Below, one piece after another: positions 37,372 through 46,398 of a DNA stretch of 64,000 bases; positions within the stretch are counted from its first letter, which is position 1; every line of letters starts with the position of its first letter. Made by a program: the position numbers and the translations under genes. The stretch is from Nocardioides sp. Arc9.136. GTDB lineage: Bacteria > Actinomycetota > Actinomycetes > Propionibacteriales > Nocardioidaceae. The stretch is from positions 496,001 through 560,000 of the forward strand of contig NZ_CP113431.1 of NCBI RefSeq assembly GCF_030506255.1. Reading direction: 5' to 3'. Under the pieces are notes generated by a model. The model was not told the origin of the DNA, did not search any database, and saw only the letters and a list, made by a program, of their open reading frames with translations.

Positions 37372-38835
37372 TCACGTCCCGCAGTACGTCGTGTACGACC
37401 CGAAGTCGGGCGGGGCGGGGGCGGCGTACGCCTCCAGCCCCGGGCGCTCGTCGTACGGCGCGCGCAGCACGTCGACGAGCCGCTCGACCGGCCCCAGGTC
37501 GCCGGCGGTGGCGGCGTCGAGCGCCTCCTCGACAAGGTGGTTGCGCGGGACGTAGACCGGGTTGACCCGGTCCATGGCGTCCGCGTCCGGCCCGAGGGCG
37601 CGCCACCGCTCGAGCCAGTCGTCGAGGACCGGGAGGTCGAGCACGATCCCGCGGACCGGCTCGGCGTCCCCGCGGGCGGCGGCGGAGAGGGCGCGGAAGA
37701 ACGACGTCCAGTCGACGTGCCCGGACCGCAGGATGGGGAAGAGCTCGTCGACCAGGCGCACCAGCACGTCCTCGGCGAGCCCGGCGGGCAGGCCGGTCTT
37801 CAGGCGCATCCGCTCGGTGAACGCCGCGCTGTAGGTGCTCCGGAACGCCCCGAGCGCCTCGGTGGCGATCTCGATGGCGCGGTCCTCGGACTCGTCGAGC
37901 AGCGGCAGCAGCGCCTCGGCGAGGCGGGCGAGGTTCCACTCGGCGACGACGGGCTGGTTGCCGTAGGCGTAGCGCCCGCCCTCGTCGATCGAGCTGAACA
38001 CGGTGGCGGGGTCGAAGGCCTCCATGAACGCGCACGGGCCGTAGTCGATGGTCTCCCCGGAGAGCGTCATGTTGTCGGTGTTCATCACGCCGTGCACGAA
38101 CCCGATCGACATCCACTGGGCGACCAGCGCCGCCTGCACCGCGACCACCGACTCCAGCAGGGCGAGGTACGGCGCGGCGGCCTCCCGCGCCGCGGGGTGG
38201 TGCCGGTCGATCGCGTGGTCGGCGAGGCGGCGCAGCAGCTCGGTGTCGCCCGTCGCGCGGGTGTACTGCACCGTTCCGACGCGGAGGTGGCTCGACGCCA
38301 CGCGCGCCAGGACCGCGCCGGGGAGCACCGTCTCGCGCTGCACCTTGCGGCCGGTGCCGACGACGGCGAGCGACCGGGTCGTCGGGACGCCCAGGGCGTG
38401 CATCGCCGTGGCGACCACGTGCTCGCGCAGCATCGGCCCGACCGCGGCGAGGCCGTCACCGCCGCGGGCGAAGGGCGTGCGCCCCGAGCCCTTCAGGTGC
38501 AGGTCGCGGGTGCGGCCCCGGCCGTCGACCAGCTCGCCCAGCAGCAGCGCGCGCCCGTCGCCGAGCCGCGGCGAGAACCCGCCGAACTGGTGGCCGGAGT
38601 AGGCCTGGGCCACCGGCCGTGCGCCCTCGGGGACCACGGTGCCGGTCAGCAGCCCCAGCCCCTCGGGGCCGCGCAGCCAGGCGGGGTCGAGGCCGAGGTC
38701 GGCCGCGAGCTCCTCGTCGAGGGCCAGCAGGCGCGGCTCGGGGGCCTCGGCGGCCTGCCACGGCACGGCCAGCTCGGGCAGCTCGTCGGCGAAGCGGTGG
38801 CCGAGGCGGACAGTGGGGGAGGGTGCGACGCTCAC
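37372..38835 (-). CDS. selO: Protein adenylyltransferase SelO (YdiU/UPF0061)
   Basis: 487 residues, the usual length. The pseudokinase-type signature is complete: [38 protein letters not shown], then [28 protein letters not shown], where the Asn-Asp and DYG residues bind metal and ATP in the inverted orientation known for this family. It transfers AMP to Ser, Thr or Tyr of proteins, linked to redox stress. The C-terminus ends in YCGT with an ordinary Cys; no selenocysteine is implied. It is a single gene with no operon partners. Confidence 0.93.
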   Translation of the reverse strand: MSVAPSPTVRLGHRFADELPELAVPWQAAEAPEPRLLALDEELAADLGLDPAWLRGPEGLGLLTGTVVPEGARPVAQAYSGHQFGGFSPRLGDGRALLLGELVDGRGRTRDLHLKGSGRTPFARGGDGLAAVGPMLREHVVATAMHALGVPTTRSLAVVGTGRKVQRETVLPGAVLARVASSHLRVGTVQYTRATGDTELLRRLADHAIDRHHPAAREAAAPYLALLESVVAVQAALVAQWMSIGFVHGVMNTDNMTLSGETIDYGPCAFMEAFDPATVFSSIDEGGRYAYGNQPVVAEWNLARLAEALLPLLDESEDRAIEIATEALGAFRSTYSAAFTERMRLKTGLPAGLAEDVLVRLVDELFPILRSGHVDWTSFFRALSAAARGDAEPVRGIVLDLPVLDDWLERWRALGPDADAMDRVNPVYVPRNHLVEEALDAATAGDLGPVERLVDVLRAPYDERPGLEAYAAPAPPDFGSYTTYCGT

Positions 38836-38885
38836 CTCCTCGAGAGTACGTCGCCGGGCCGACCCGTCTGGGGGAGGATCGGGTC

Positions 38886-39242
38886 GTGGCCACCGTGACC
38901 GTGCACGACGACGTCCTCTCCCTGCGGCTCACCCGGGCCGAGAAGATCCTCGGCCTGCTCCGCGACGTGGACGTCCCGATCTCGGCGGTGACCTCCGTCG
39001 ACGTGGTCGACCCCGCCCGCACCGCGGTGCGCGGGGTGCGGGCGCCGGGCTACGCGCTGCCGGGCCACCGCCTCGTCGGCACCTGGCGCGGCTCCTCCCG
39101 GCTCCTGGTCGCCGTCCGGCCGCGCCGCCCCGCGCTCCGCGTGGTGCTGGCGGGCCAGCGCCACGACGAGCTGGTCGTCGAGGTCGGCGACCCGCACGCC
39201 ATCGCCGGGGCGATCAGCCGCGCGGTCGCCGACAGCGCCTGA
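38886..39242 (+). CDS. Small conserved protein of unknown function
   Basis: 118 residues from a GTG with GGGGGAGG 8 nt upstream. No membrane helices or signal are seen. The product is predicted mostly beta ([62 protein letters not shown]), reminiscent of bacterial PH-like domains in which a strand pattern ends with a C-terminal helix ([13 protein letters not shown]). That resemblance is weak. It is divergent from selO with 50 bp between starts. Confidence 0.65.
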   Translation: MATVTVHDDVLSLRLTRAEKILGLLRDVDVPISAVTSVDVVDPARTAVRGVRAPGYALPGHRLVGTWRGSSRLLVAVRPRRPALRVVLAGQRHDELVVEVGDPHAIAGAISRAVADSA

Positions 39243-39347
39243 GCCGGGCCGGACGGGCCGCCGCGGCCACGAGGCGTCAAGTAACGGTTTGGAAACGTCC
39301 GGACAACCTGGGCGCTACCTCTGGACGTGACTGCGGTCACCTCATAT

Positions 39348-39362
39348 GTTGTGCCGCACAAC
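39348..39362 (+). promoter_or_regulatory. Operator dyad GTTGTGCCGCACAAC at the xylF promoter
   Basis: A perfect 7-bp inverted repeat around one central base overlaps the -10-like TATGTT (39346-39351), 65 bp before the xylF GTG. A bound repressor would block the promoter. The likely binders are one of the two ROK proteins in the regulon. Confidence 0.65.
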
Positions 39363-39426
39363 AAACGCGCGATGCCCTCCGGAGGTCGGTAGAGCGGGCG
39401 CGGAGATCGCTGAGGAGGCGGATCGC

Positions 39427-40524
39427 GTGAAGCGGAAGCACAGCCTGGCCCTGGCAGCCCTGATGGGGCTGGCCATGACCGTCACGGCCTGCGGGAACGA
39501 CGACGGCGGGGACACCGCCAGCAGCGGCGAGAGCTCGTCCTCGGGCGCCAGCGCCGACGGCAAGATCGGCGTCATCCTGCCCGACACCGAGTCGTCGGTG
39601 CGCTGGGAGAGCGCCGACCGCCCGGCACTGGCGGCGGCCTTCGACGAGGCCGGTGTCGAGTACGACATCCAGAACGCCGAGGGCGACGCGGAGCGGATGA
39701 CCCAGATCGCCGACTCCATGATCGGCAACGGCGTCACCGTCCTGGCGATCGTCAACCTCGACTCCGAGTCGGGCGCGGCGATCCAGGAGAAGGCGTCCTC
39801 GCAGGGCGTCGCCACCATTGACTACGACCGGCTCACGCTGGGCGGCTCGGCGGAGTACTACGTCTCCTTCGACAACACCGTCGTCGGCGAGCTCCAGGGC
39901 CAGGGCCTGGCCGACTGCCTGGGCGACAAGGCGGCGAACATCGTCTACCTGAACGGTTCGCCGACCGACAACAACGCCACCCTCTTCGCCGAGGGCGCCC
40001 ACAGCGTCCTGGACGAGAAGGACTACAAGGTCGTCGGTGAGCAGGCCGTCCCGGACTGGGACAACGAGGAGGCCGCCACGATCTTCCAGCAGCTCTACAC
40101 CGCCGCCAACGGCAAGGTCGACGGCGTCCTCGCCGCGAACGACGGCCTCGCCGGTGCCGCGATCGGCATCCTCGAGGGCAACGGCCAGGCCGGCAAGGTC
40201 CCGGTCACCGGCCAGGACGCCACCGTCGAGGGCCTGCAGAACGTCCTCGCCGGCACCCAGTGCATGACGGTCTACAAGTCCGCCACGCAGGAGGCCAACG
40301 CGCTGGCCGAGGCCGCGATCGCGCTGGTCAACGGTGACGAGGCCGAGACCACCGGCACGACCACCGACAGCGAGGGCGGCCGCGACGTGCCGTCGATCCT
40401 GCTCGAGCCGCAGTCCATCACCAAGGACAACGTCGGCGACGTGATCGAGGACGGCGGCCAGAAGGCCGAGGACGTCTGCACCGGCGAGTTCAAGAAGCTC
40501 TGCGCCGACGCCGGCATCTCCTGA
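39427..40524 (+). CDS. xylF: Xylose ABC transporter substrate-binding lipoprotein
   Basis: 365 residues from the GTG at 39427 (GAGGAGGCGG upstream). Lipoprotein signal with VTAC, lipidated C22, then a Ser/Gly-rich linker. The mature part is a periplasmic-binding-protein type I sugar receptor: GKIGVILPDTESSVRWESADRPAL, LVNLDSES-like switch (AIVNLDSESGAAI), NGSPTDNNATLFAEGA and VLAANDGLAGAAIGIL with VPVTGQDA. These match XylF-like receptors. It leads the transporter operon of a clear xylose regulon (xylA and xylB nearby). Confidence 0.9.
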   Translation: MKRKHSLALAALMGLAMTVTACGNDDGGDTASSGESSSSGASADGKIGVILPDTESSVRWESADRPALAAAFDEAGVEYDIQNAEGDAERMTQIADSMIGNGVTVLAIVNLDSESGAAIQEKASSQGVATIDYDRLTLGGSAEYYVSFDNTVVGELQGQGLADCLGDKAANIVYLNGSPTDNNATLFAEGAHSVLDEKDYKVVGEQAVPDWDNEEAATIFQQLYTAANGKVDGVLAANDGLAGAAIGILEGNGQAGKVPVTGQDATVEGLQNVLAGTQCMTVYKSATQEANALAEAAIALVNGDEAETTGTTTDSEGGRDVPSILLEPQSITKDNVGDVIEDGGQKAEDVCTGEFKKLCADAGIS

Positions 40525-40543
40525 CGCCTGCTGCTCAGGCACC

Positions 40544-40575
40544 GCAGGTCGCCGGCCCACCGGCCGGCGACCTGC
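40544..40575 (+). terminator. First hairpin after xylF
   Basis: GCAGGTCGCCGG and CCGGCGACCTGC form a 12-bp perfect stem, 19 nt after the xylF stop. With the next hairpin it makes a tandem attenuating structure between the receptor gene and the ATPase gene. Confidence 0.75.
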
Positions 40576-40584
40576 CCCGATCGG

Positions 40585-40619
40585 CGCCCGGGCCGCACCG
40601 CGGCCCGGGCGTCTTTCGT
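40585..40619 (+). terminator. Intrinsic-type terminator/attenuator between xylF and xylG
   Basis: CGCCCGGGCCGC-ACC-GCGGCCCGGGCG is a perfect 12-bp stem followed directly by TCTTTCGTT. Placed inside the operon it would stop most transcripts after xylF and so give more receptor than ATPase and permease. Confidence 0.8.
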
Positions 40620-40620
40620 T

Positions 40621-40629
40621 CACTCGAAC
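40621..40629. promoter_or_regulatory. CACTCGAAC element upstream of xylG
   Basis: This 9-mer lies between the attenuator and the xylG ATG. The same 9 bases occur in the operator before xylB (47799-47807), suggesting a shared regulator and possibly a second promoter for xylGH. Confidence 0.5.
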
Positions 40630-40655
40630 AACATTTTCCGAGGGAGTAGGACCTC

Positions 40656-41429
40656 ATGACACAACCGCTGCTCGAGCTGCGCGGGGTCAACAAGAGCTTC
40701 GGTGTGGTGCACGTCCTGCACGACGTCGACTTCGCCGTCTACCCGGGCCAGGTCACCGCGCTCGTCGGTGACAACGGCGCCGGCAAGTCCACGCTGGTCA
40801 AGATCATCGCCGGCATCTACGGCCGCGACAGCGGCGAGTACGTCTTCGAGGGCGAGACCGTCAACGTCCACGGGCCGCGCGACGTCGCGGGCCTCGGCGT
40901 CGAGGTCGTCTACCAGGACCTCGCGCTGTGCGACAACCTCGACATCGTCGAGAACATGTTCCTCGGCCGCGAGGAGACCAAGGGCATCGGCCTCGACGAG
41001 GTCACCATGGAGGCCCGGGCGCGCGAGACCCTCGCGTCGCTGTCGGTGCGCACGGTGAAGTCGGTGCGCCAGAGCGTCTCGAGCCTCTCCGGCGGCCAGC
41101 GCCAGACGGTCGCGATCGCCAAGGCCGTCCTGTGGAACTCCAAGGTCGTCCTCCTCGACGAGCCGACCGCAGCCCTCGGCGTCGCCCAGACCCGCCAGGT
41201 CCTCGACCTGGTGCGCCGGCTGGCCGACCGCGGGCTCGGCGTCGTGCTCATCTCGCACAACATGGGCGACGTCTTCGAGGTCGCGGACCGCATCACCGCG
41301 CTCTACCTCGGCCGCGTCGCCGCCGACGTCCCGACCAAGGACGTCACCCACAGCCAGGTCGTCGAGCTGATCACCGCGGGCCGCTCCGGCGACCTCGGCA
41401 TCCGCGACAACGCGACCGCCACGATCTGA
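40656..41429 (+). CDS. xylG: Xylose ABC transporter ATPase (single domain)
   Basis: 257 residues; ATG preceded by GAGGGAG. One ABC domain: Walker A GDNGAGKS, Q-loop VYQDLALCDNLDIVENMFLGRE, signature LSGGQRQ, Walker B VVLLDEPTAALG and H-loop LISHNMGDV. The sugar-type CUT2 ATPases such as E. coli XylG usually carry two such domains (about 500 residues); here only one exists and the permease begins 10 nt after its stop, so it likely works as a homodimer, as in the FrcA-type systems. The gene is intact and shows no remnant of a second domain. Confidence 0.9.
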   Translation: MTQPLLELRGVNKSFGVVHVLHDVDFAVYPGQVTALVGDNGAGKSTLVKIIAGIYGRDSGEYVFEGETVNVHGPRDVAGLGVEVVYQDLALCDNLDIVENMFLGREETKGIGLDEVTMEARARETLASLSVRTVKSVRQSVSSLSGGQRQTVAIAKAVLWNSKVVLLDEPTAALGVAQTRQVLDLVRRLADRGLGVVLISHNMGDVFEVADRITALYLGRVAADVPTKDVTHSQVVELITAGRSGDLGIRDNATATI

Positions 41430-41439
41430 GGACGAGCAG

Positions 41440-42720
41440 ATGACCCTCCAGTCGGACACCACCGACCAGCGACCGGCAGCCGCCGCCGGCTTCGACAACG
41501 ACAACCGCCAGGCGGCGACGATCGGCGACTCGGCGCGCGACTACCTCAACCGGATCCGCGGCGGCGACATGGGCTCGCTCCCCGCGATCTTCGGCCTCGT
41601 CGTGCTGTTCGTCGTCTTCGCCTCGCTCCACGACCGGTTCCTCACGACGTACAACATGGCCAACCTGGTCGTGCAGGCCGGCTCCATCTGCGTCCTCGCG
41701 ATGGGCCTGGTCTTCGTGCTGCTCCTCGGCGAGATCGACCTGTCGGCCGGTGTGGCCGGCGGCGCCGCCGCCACGATCAGCGCCCTGGTGATGATCGACC
41801 ACGACTGGCCGTGGTGGCTCGCCACCATCGCCGGCATCGCGGTCGGTGCCCTCATCGGCGCCGTGATCGGCTCGCTGGTGGCGTTCCTCGGCATCCCGTC
41901 GTTCGTCGTCACGCTGGCGTTCTTCCTCGCCCTGCAGGCCGTGCCGCTCAAGCTCATCGGCTCCGGCGGCTCGCTGCGCTTCGACGACAAGGTCCTGCGC
42001 GGGTTGTCGATCGAGAACGTCCCGGTCACCGCCGGGTGGATAGCCGCTGCGGCGATCGTCCTGGGCTTCGCGGCGATCTCGCTGGTGCAGTACCGCTCGC
42101 GGGCCGCCCGCGGCCTGGTCCACAAGCCGATCGCGCTCGTGGTGATCCAGATCGTCGTGCTCGCGGTGATCGTCCTCGGGCTCACCGCGCTGCTCAGCGC
42201 CAACCGCGCCCCGAACCCGGACCTGTTCACCATCAGCGGCATCCCGTGGGTCGCCCCGGTCGTCATCGCGCTGCTGCTGTTCTGGACCTTCGTCCTCACC
42301 CGGACCCGCTTCGGCCGGCACCTCTACGCCGTCGGCGGCAACGCCGAGGCGGCCCGCCGCGCCGGCATCAACGTCACGCGGATCAAGATCGCGGCCTTCG
42401 TGATCGCCTCCTCGATGGCGGCCATCAGCGGCCTGCTCGCCGCGTCGTACACCGGCAAGGTCTCCCCGGGCTCCGGTGGCGGCAACGAGCTGCTGTACGC
42501 CGTGGGCGCCGCGGTCATCGGCGGCACCAGCCTCTTCGGCGGTCGCGGTCGCGCGATCGACGCCGTCGTCGGCGGCCTGGTGATCGCGACCATCCCCAAC
42601 GGCCTGGGCCTGCTCAACCAGGCGAGCTACATCAACTTCCTCGTCACCGGCGGGGTCCTGCTCCTGGCAGCCAGCGTCGACGCGGTCTCGCGCCGTCGTC
42701 GGTCCGCGGCCGGCGTCTAG
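41440..42720 (+). CDS. xylH: Xylose ABC transporter permease
   Basis: 426 residues with about ten to twelve membrane segments, the length of XylH rather than the shorter RbsC. Typical CUT2 permease features: GLVFVLLLGEIDLSAGVAGGAAA near the second helix, FLGIPSFVVTLAFFLALQAVPL, and the C-terminal loop GRHLYAVGGNAEAARRAGINVTRIK followed by GGTSLFGGRGRAIDAVVGGLVIATIPNGLGLL. It follows the ATPase by 10 nt and precedes the ROK gene by 7 nt, indicating one operon. Confidence 0.93.
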   Translation: MTLQSDTTDQRPAAAAGFDNDNRQAATIGDSARDYLNRIRGGDMGSLPAIFGLVVLFVVFASLHDRFLTTYNMANLVVQAGSICVLAMGLVFVLLLGEIDLSAGVAGGAAATISALVMIDHDWPWWLATIAGIAVGALIGAVIGSLVAFLGIPSFVVTLAFFLALQAVPLKLIGSGGSLRFDDKVLRGLSIENVPVTAGWIAAAAIVLGFAAISLVQYRSRAARGLVHKPIALVVIQIVVLAVIVLGLTALLSANRAPNPDLFTISGIPWVAPVVIALLLFWTFVLTRTRFGRHLYAVGGNAEAARRAGINVTRIKIAAFVIASSMAAISGLLAASYTGKVSPGSGGGNELLYAVGAAVIGGTSLFGGRGRAIDAVVGGLVIATIPNGLGLLNQASYINFLVTGGVLLLAASVDAVSRRRRSAAGV

Positions 42721-42727
42721 GGACGGG

Positions 42728-43957
42728 GTGAGCACCCCGCGGCGCGCCGGCCTCGGCACCAACCAGGAGGCTGTGCGGCGACACAACCTCGGCACGGTGC
42801 TGCGCCACGTGCACGGCGCGGGGCAGATCTCGCGCGCCGAGCTCACCACCTCGATGGGGCTCAACCGCAGCACGATCGCCGACCTGGTCGGCGAGCTGGA
42901 GTCGCTCGGCGTCGTCGAGCGGGCCCTCCCCGTGGGGGCCCGCTCGGGGGCGGGCCGGCCCTCGGCGGAGGTGCGGCTGGCCGGCGTGGGGCCGTACGTC
43001 GTCGCGGTCGACCTCGGCGTCGACCGCGCGGTCGTCGCGCGCGTCGCCCTGGGCGGCGAGGTCGTGGAGCGGGGCTCGGTCCCGATCCCCACCGGCGGCA
43101 GCGAGGCGTGGCAGGTCGGCTCAGCGGTGGCCGGCCTGATCCGCCGCGTGGTCGAGGCGGCCCCGCCCTCGGCGCCGCTGATCGGCATCGGCATCTCGAT
43201 CCCCGGCCTGGTCCGCCGCAGCGACGGTCTGGTCCGCCTGGCGCCGAACCTCGAGTGGCAGGACGTCTCCTTCGGGGCGATCGTGCTGGCCGCGCTCGGC
43301 GTGGACATCCCCGTGCAGCTCGCGAACGACGCCGACCTCGGCGCGCTCGCGGAGCACCGCCGGGGCGCCGGGGTCGGGGTCGACGACCTGATCTACATCT
43401 CCGGCAACGTCGGCGTCGGCGCGGGCGTCATCACCGGCGGCGTCCGGCTCGAGGGCGCGGGCGGGTACGCCGGCGAGGTCGGCCACCTGCCGTTCGCGCC
43501 CGAGGGCCGGCTGTGCCACTGCGGCAACATCGGCTGCTGGGAGACCGAGGTCGGCGCCCACGCGATCGCGCAGGCGATCGGGTGCCCGGAGTCCGAGGTG
43601 GTCACCCTCGGCGACGTGCTCGACGAGTACGCCGGGTCCCCCCGCGCGCTCGGAGCGACCGGCAAGGCGCTGGGCTACGGCCTGGCCTCGATCGTCAACG
43701 CGTTCAACCCCCGGCTCGTCGTCCTCGGCGGCTACCTCGACTCGCTCTACGCCCTGGTCCGCCACGAGGTCGACGGCGCCCTCGCCGAGCGCGCGCTGCC
43801 GGCCCCGCTGGAGTCGGTCACCCTCTCCCTGCCCGGGCTGGGCTCGGACTCGGTGCTCCAGGGCGCGGCGGAGATCGCGCTCGAGCCGCTCTTCGTCGAC
43901 CCCGTCGCCGCGCTCGGCACGGCCCTCGTCGGCGTCGGCGACCAGCTCGCCGGCTAG
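42728..43957 (+). CDS. xylR: ROK-family transcriptional repressor (XylR-like)
   Basis: 409 residues from a GTG 7 nt after xylH. An N-terminal MarR-like HTH (VRRHNLGTVLRHVHGAGQISRAELTTSMGLNRSTIADLVGELESLGVVERA) is followed by the sugar-kinase-like ROK domain: DLGVD, NDADLGALAEHRRGAG, the GNVGVGAGVITGG loop and the zinc-type motif CHCGNIGCWE. ROK repressors of this size bind xylose and release xyl operators. Being the last gene of the transporter operon it probably regulates itself. The symbol follows context; there is a second ROK gene next door. Confidence 0.88.
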   Translation: MSTPRRAGLGTNQEAVRRHNLGTVLRHVHGAGQISRAELTTSMGLNRSTIADLVGELESLGVVERALPVGARSGAGRPSAEVRLAGVGPYVVAVDLGVDRAVVARVALGGEVVERGSVPIPTGGSEAWQVGSAVAGLIRRVVEAAPPSAPLIGIGISIPGLVRRSDGLVRLAPNLEWQDVSFGAIVLAALGVDIPVQLANDADLGALAEHRRGAGVGVDDLIYISGNVGVGAGVITGGVRLEGAGGYAGEVGHLPFAPEGRLCHCGNIGCWETEVGAHAIAQAIGCPESEVVTLGDVLDEYAGSPRALGATGKALGYGLASIVNAFNPRLVVLGGYLDSLYALVRHEVDGALAERALPAPLESVTLSLPGLGSDSVLQGAAEIALEPLFVDPVAALGTALVGVGDQLAG

Positions 43958-45147
43958 CCGCCGGCGAGCTCGCAGGCGGGCAGGTCGGCCGTCCCGCCGA
44001 GGACGCCGGCGAGCGACTGCTCGGCGGCACCCAGCGCCGCGGCGCGCAGGTCGAGCGTGCCCAGCCGCAGCTCGGGCCGCACCTGGACGTCGGAGGCCAG
44101 GCGCGCGTCGAGCACCCGGCGGGCCGGGTCGAGGACGAGGTCGCCGAGCGGCACGAAGTACCCACCCAGGACGACCACGGCCGGGTCGAGCACGCCGGTG
44201 AGGATCGCCAGGCCCAGCCCGAGGTCGTGGCCGACCCGCTCGACGGTGGCGCGGGCGGCCGGGTCGTCGACGGCGCGGGCGGCGACCGCGGCGGCGGTGG
44301 TGAGCGGGGTGTCCAGCTCCGGCATGCCGAGCGCGTCCAGCACGGCGTGCAGGCCGATCGAGGCCTCCCAGCAGCCGCGGCGCCCGCAGCCGCAGGGGGC
44401 TGCGGGGTCCCCGACGGGCATGTGGCCGACCTCGCCGGCGAAGCCCGCGGCCCCCTGCACGAGCTGCCCGCCGACCACGATCCCGGCGCCGATCCCGACG
44501 GTGCCGGTCAGGTAGAGCGCGTGGTCGACGCCGCGGGCGGCGCCGTGGTGGGCCTCGGCGTACGCCGCGCAGTTGGCGTCGTTGACGACGCGGACCTCGC
44601 AGCCCAGCGCCTCGGCCAGGTGGGCGACCAGGGTGTCGCCGCGGAGCGGGAGGTTCGGCGCCCAGGCGACCGTGCGGTCGTCGTCGCGGACCAGCGCGGG
44701 GACCGCGACGGTCGCGCCCAGCAGGCGCCCGGGGTGCGCCGCGCGCAGCTCGGCGGCCAGCGCGAGCAGCACCTCGAGCCGGTCCTCGCCGGCCGGGCGC
44801 GACTCGCTGGCCAGCACGCCGCCGGCGAGGTCGACCACGACGGCCGAGACGTAGTCGACGTTGAGCTCCAGACCCAGCCCCAGGTGGGCGCCGGCGCGCA
44901 GGGACAGCGGACGGCTCGGCCGGCCCCGGGCGGGCTGGCCGGGACCGGCCGGGGCGGGCGGCTCCTCGACGACGGCGCCGGCCTCCTCGAGGTCGGCGGC
45001 GATCGCGCCGACCGTCGCCTTGGCCAGCCCCGTGCGCTGCGCCAGCTCGGCCCGCGAGGCGGGTCCGAGCCGGCGCAGCGACTGCAGCACGGCCGCGGTG
45101 TTGGCGCGGCGCAGCTGGCCGGTGCCGCCGCCGGGGCCGGTGGTCAC
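43954..45147 (-). CDS. Second ROK-family transcriptional regulator
   Basis: 397 residues from a GTG only 2 nt after the xylA stop, so it belongs to the xylA transcript. HTH at the N-terminus (RRANTAAVLQSLRRLGPASRAELAQRTGLAKATVGAIAADLEEAGAV), then the ROK fold with NDANCAAYAEAHHGAARG, GTVGIGAGIVVGG and the zinc motif CGCGRRGCWE. It is converging on the other ROK gene and their stops overlap in a single CTAG (43954-43957). The two proteins look related throughout, so they may have arisen by duplication and divide the regulation of transport and catabolism. Confidence 0.88.
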   Translation of the reverse strand: MTTGPGGGTGQLRRANTAAVLQSLRRLGPASRAELAQRTGLAKATVGAIAADLEEAGAVVEEPPAPAGPGQPARGRPSRPLSLRAGAHLGLGLELNVDYVSAVVVDLAGGVLASESRPAGEDRLEVLLALAAELRAAHPGRLLGATVAVPALVRDDDRTVAWAPNLPLRGDTLVAHLAEALGCEVRVVNDANCAAYAEAHHGAARGVDHALYLTGTVGIGAGIVVGGQLVQGAAGFAGEVGHMPVGDPAAPCGCGRRGCWEASIGLHAVLDALGMPELDTPLTTAAAVAARAVDDPAARATVERVGHDLGLGLAILTGVLDPAVVVLGGYFVPLGDLVLDPARRVLDARLASDVQVRPELRLGTLDLRAAALGAAEQSLAGVLGGTADLPACELAGG

Positions 45148-45149
45148 GC

Positions 45150-46316
45150 TCAGCGCACGCCGTACAGGTGCTCCAGCGCGAGCTGGTCCAGCAGCTCGAA
45201 GCCGGCGCCGCGCTGGGCCAGGACCTCGGGGTCGGGGAGGTCCCACTCGAGGAGCTGCTGCCAGCCCTCGCCGTCGCCGAGGCTGGGCTGGGCCAGCTCG
45301 GGGAGCTTCGCGGCCTCGAGCGCCGCCTGCACCTCCGGGTCGGCGCGGAACGCCTTCACCTTCTCGCGCAGGATCAGGTAGTTGCGCATGTTCGCCTCGG
45401 CGGTCACCCACACGCCGTTGTCGTCCTCGGTGCGGACCGGCTTGTAGTCGAAGTGCACCGGGCCGTCGTAGCCGCCGGCGAGGAGGGTGTCGACCACCCA
45501 GAACGCACCGCGGACGTTGCCCGCGCCGAAGCGGAGGTCCTGGTCGTACTTCGGGCCGTTCTGGCCGTTGAGGTCGATGTGGAAGAGCTTGCCCTGCCAC
45601 AGCGCCTGGGCGTAGCCCGCCGCGGCGTTGAGCCCGGCCATCTCCTCGTGGCCGATCTCGGGGTTCACCCCGACCAGCTCGGGGCGCTCGAGGCGCTCGA
45701 TGAACGCCATCGCGTGGCCGACGGTGGGGAGCAGGATGTCGCCGCGGGGCTCGTTCGGCTTCGGCTCGATCGCGAAGCGCAGGTCGTAGCCCTGGTCCAC
45801 GACGTACTGGCCGAGCAGGTCGAAGGCCTCCTTCATCCGGTCCAGCGCGGTCGCGGTGCCCTGCGAGGCGCCGTACTCCGCTCCCTCGCGGCCGCCCCAG
45901 GCGACGTACACCTTCGCGCCGAGCTCGGCGGCGAGGTCGACGTTGCGCATCACCTTGCGGATCGCGAAGCGGCGGATGTCGCGGTCGTTGTTGGTGAAGC
46001 CGCCGGCCTTGAACACCGGGTGGGTGAACAGGTTGGTGGTGGCGGTGGTGACGACGAGCCCGGTGTCGGCCAGGCCCTTCTTGAACCGGTCGATGATCTG
46101 CTGGCGGGTCGCGTCGTCGCTGCCGAACGGGATCACGTCGTCGTCGTGGAAGTTCACGCCGTAGGCGCCGAGCCCGGCGAGCTTCTCGAGGGCGTAGACG
46201 GTGTCCATCGGCGGGCGGGTGGCGGTGCCGAACGGGTCGACGCCCTGCCAGCCGACGGTCCAGAGGCCGAAGGAGAACTTGTCCTCCGGGGTGGGGGTGG
46301 GGATCTCGATGCTCAT
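45150..46316 (-). CDS. xylA: Xylose isomerase
   Basis: 388 residues from the ATG at 46316 (GGAAGG upstream), the length of the actinobacterial class I enzyme. It starts [23 protein letters not shown] and contains the metal/substrate motifs [48 protein letters not shown] and [21 protein letters not shown]. It interconverts D-xylose and D-xylulose in the cytoplasm. It lies downstream of xylB by 82 bp; the gap holds short GGGGACGGAC repeats and no clear terminator. Confidence 0.97.
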   Translation of the reverse strand: MSIEIPTPTPEDKFSFGLWTVGWQGVDPFGTATRPPMDTVYALEKLAGLGAYGVNFHDDDVIPFGSDDATRQQIIDRFKKGLADTGLVVTTATTNLFTHPVFKAGGFTNNDRDIRRFAIRKVMRNVDLAAELGAKVYVAWGGREGAEYGASQGTATALDRMKEAFDLLGQYVVDQGYDLRFAIEPKPNEPRGDILLPTVGHAMAFIERLERPELVGVNPEIGHEEMAGLNAAAGYAQALWQGKLFHIDLNGQNGPKYDQDLRFGAGNVRGAFWVVDTLLAGGYDGPVHFDYKPVRTEDDNGVWVTAEANMRNYLILREKVKAFRADPEVQAALEAAKLPELAQPSLGDGEGWQQLLEWDLPDPEVLAQRGAGFELLDQLALEHLYGVR

Positions 46317-46398
46317 GGGGTGCCTTCCGAGGGGTGGGTCCGGAGGTGGTTCCGGCTGGTCGGGGGACGGTCGGGGACGGACGGGGACGGACGGGTGG

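Noticed and set aside
37372..38835. Selenocysteine in SelO
   Set aside because: The C-terminus reads YCGT with a normal Cys codon and an ordinary stop; no in-frame TGA is bypassed.
40656..41429. Truncated or frameshifted two-domain XylG
   Set aside because: The frame ends cleanly, the permease starts 10 nt later, and no second ABC domain is seen in any frame.
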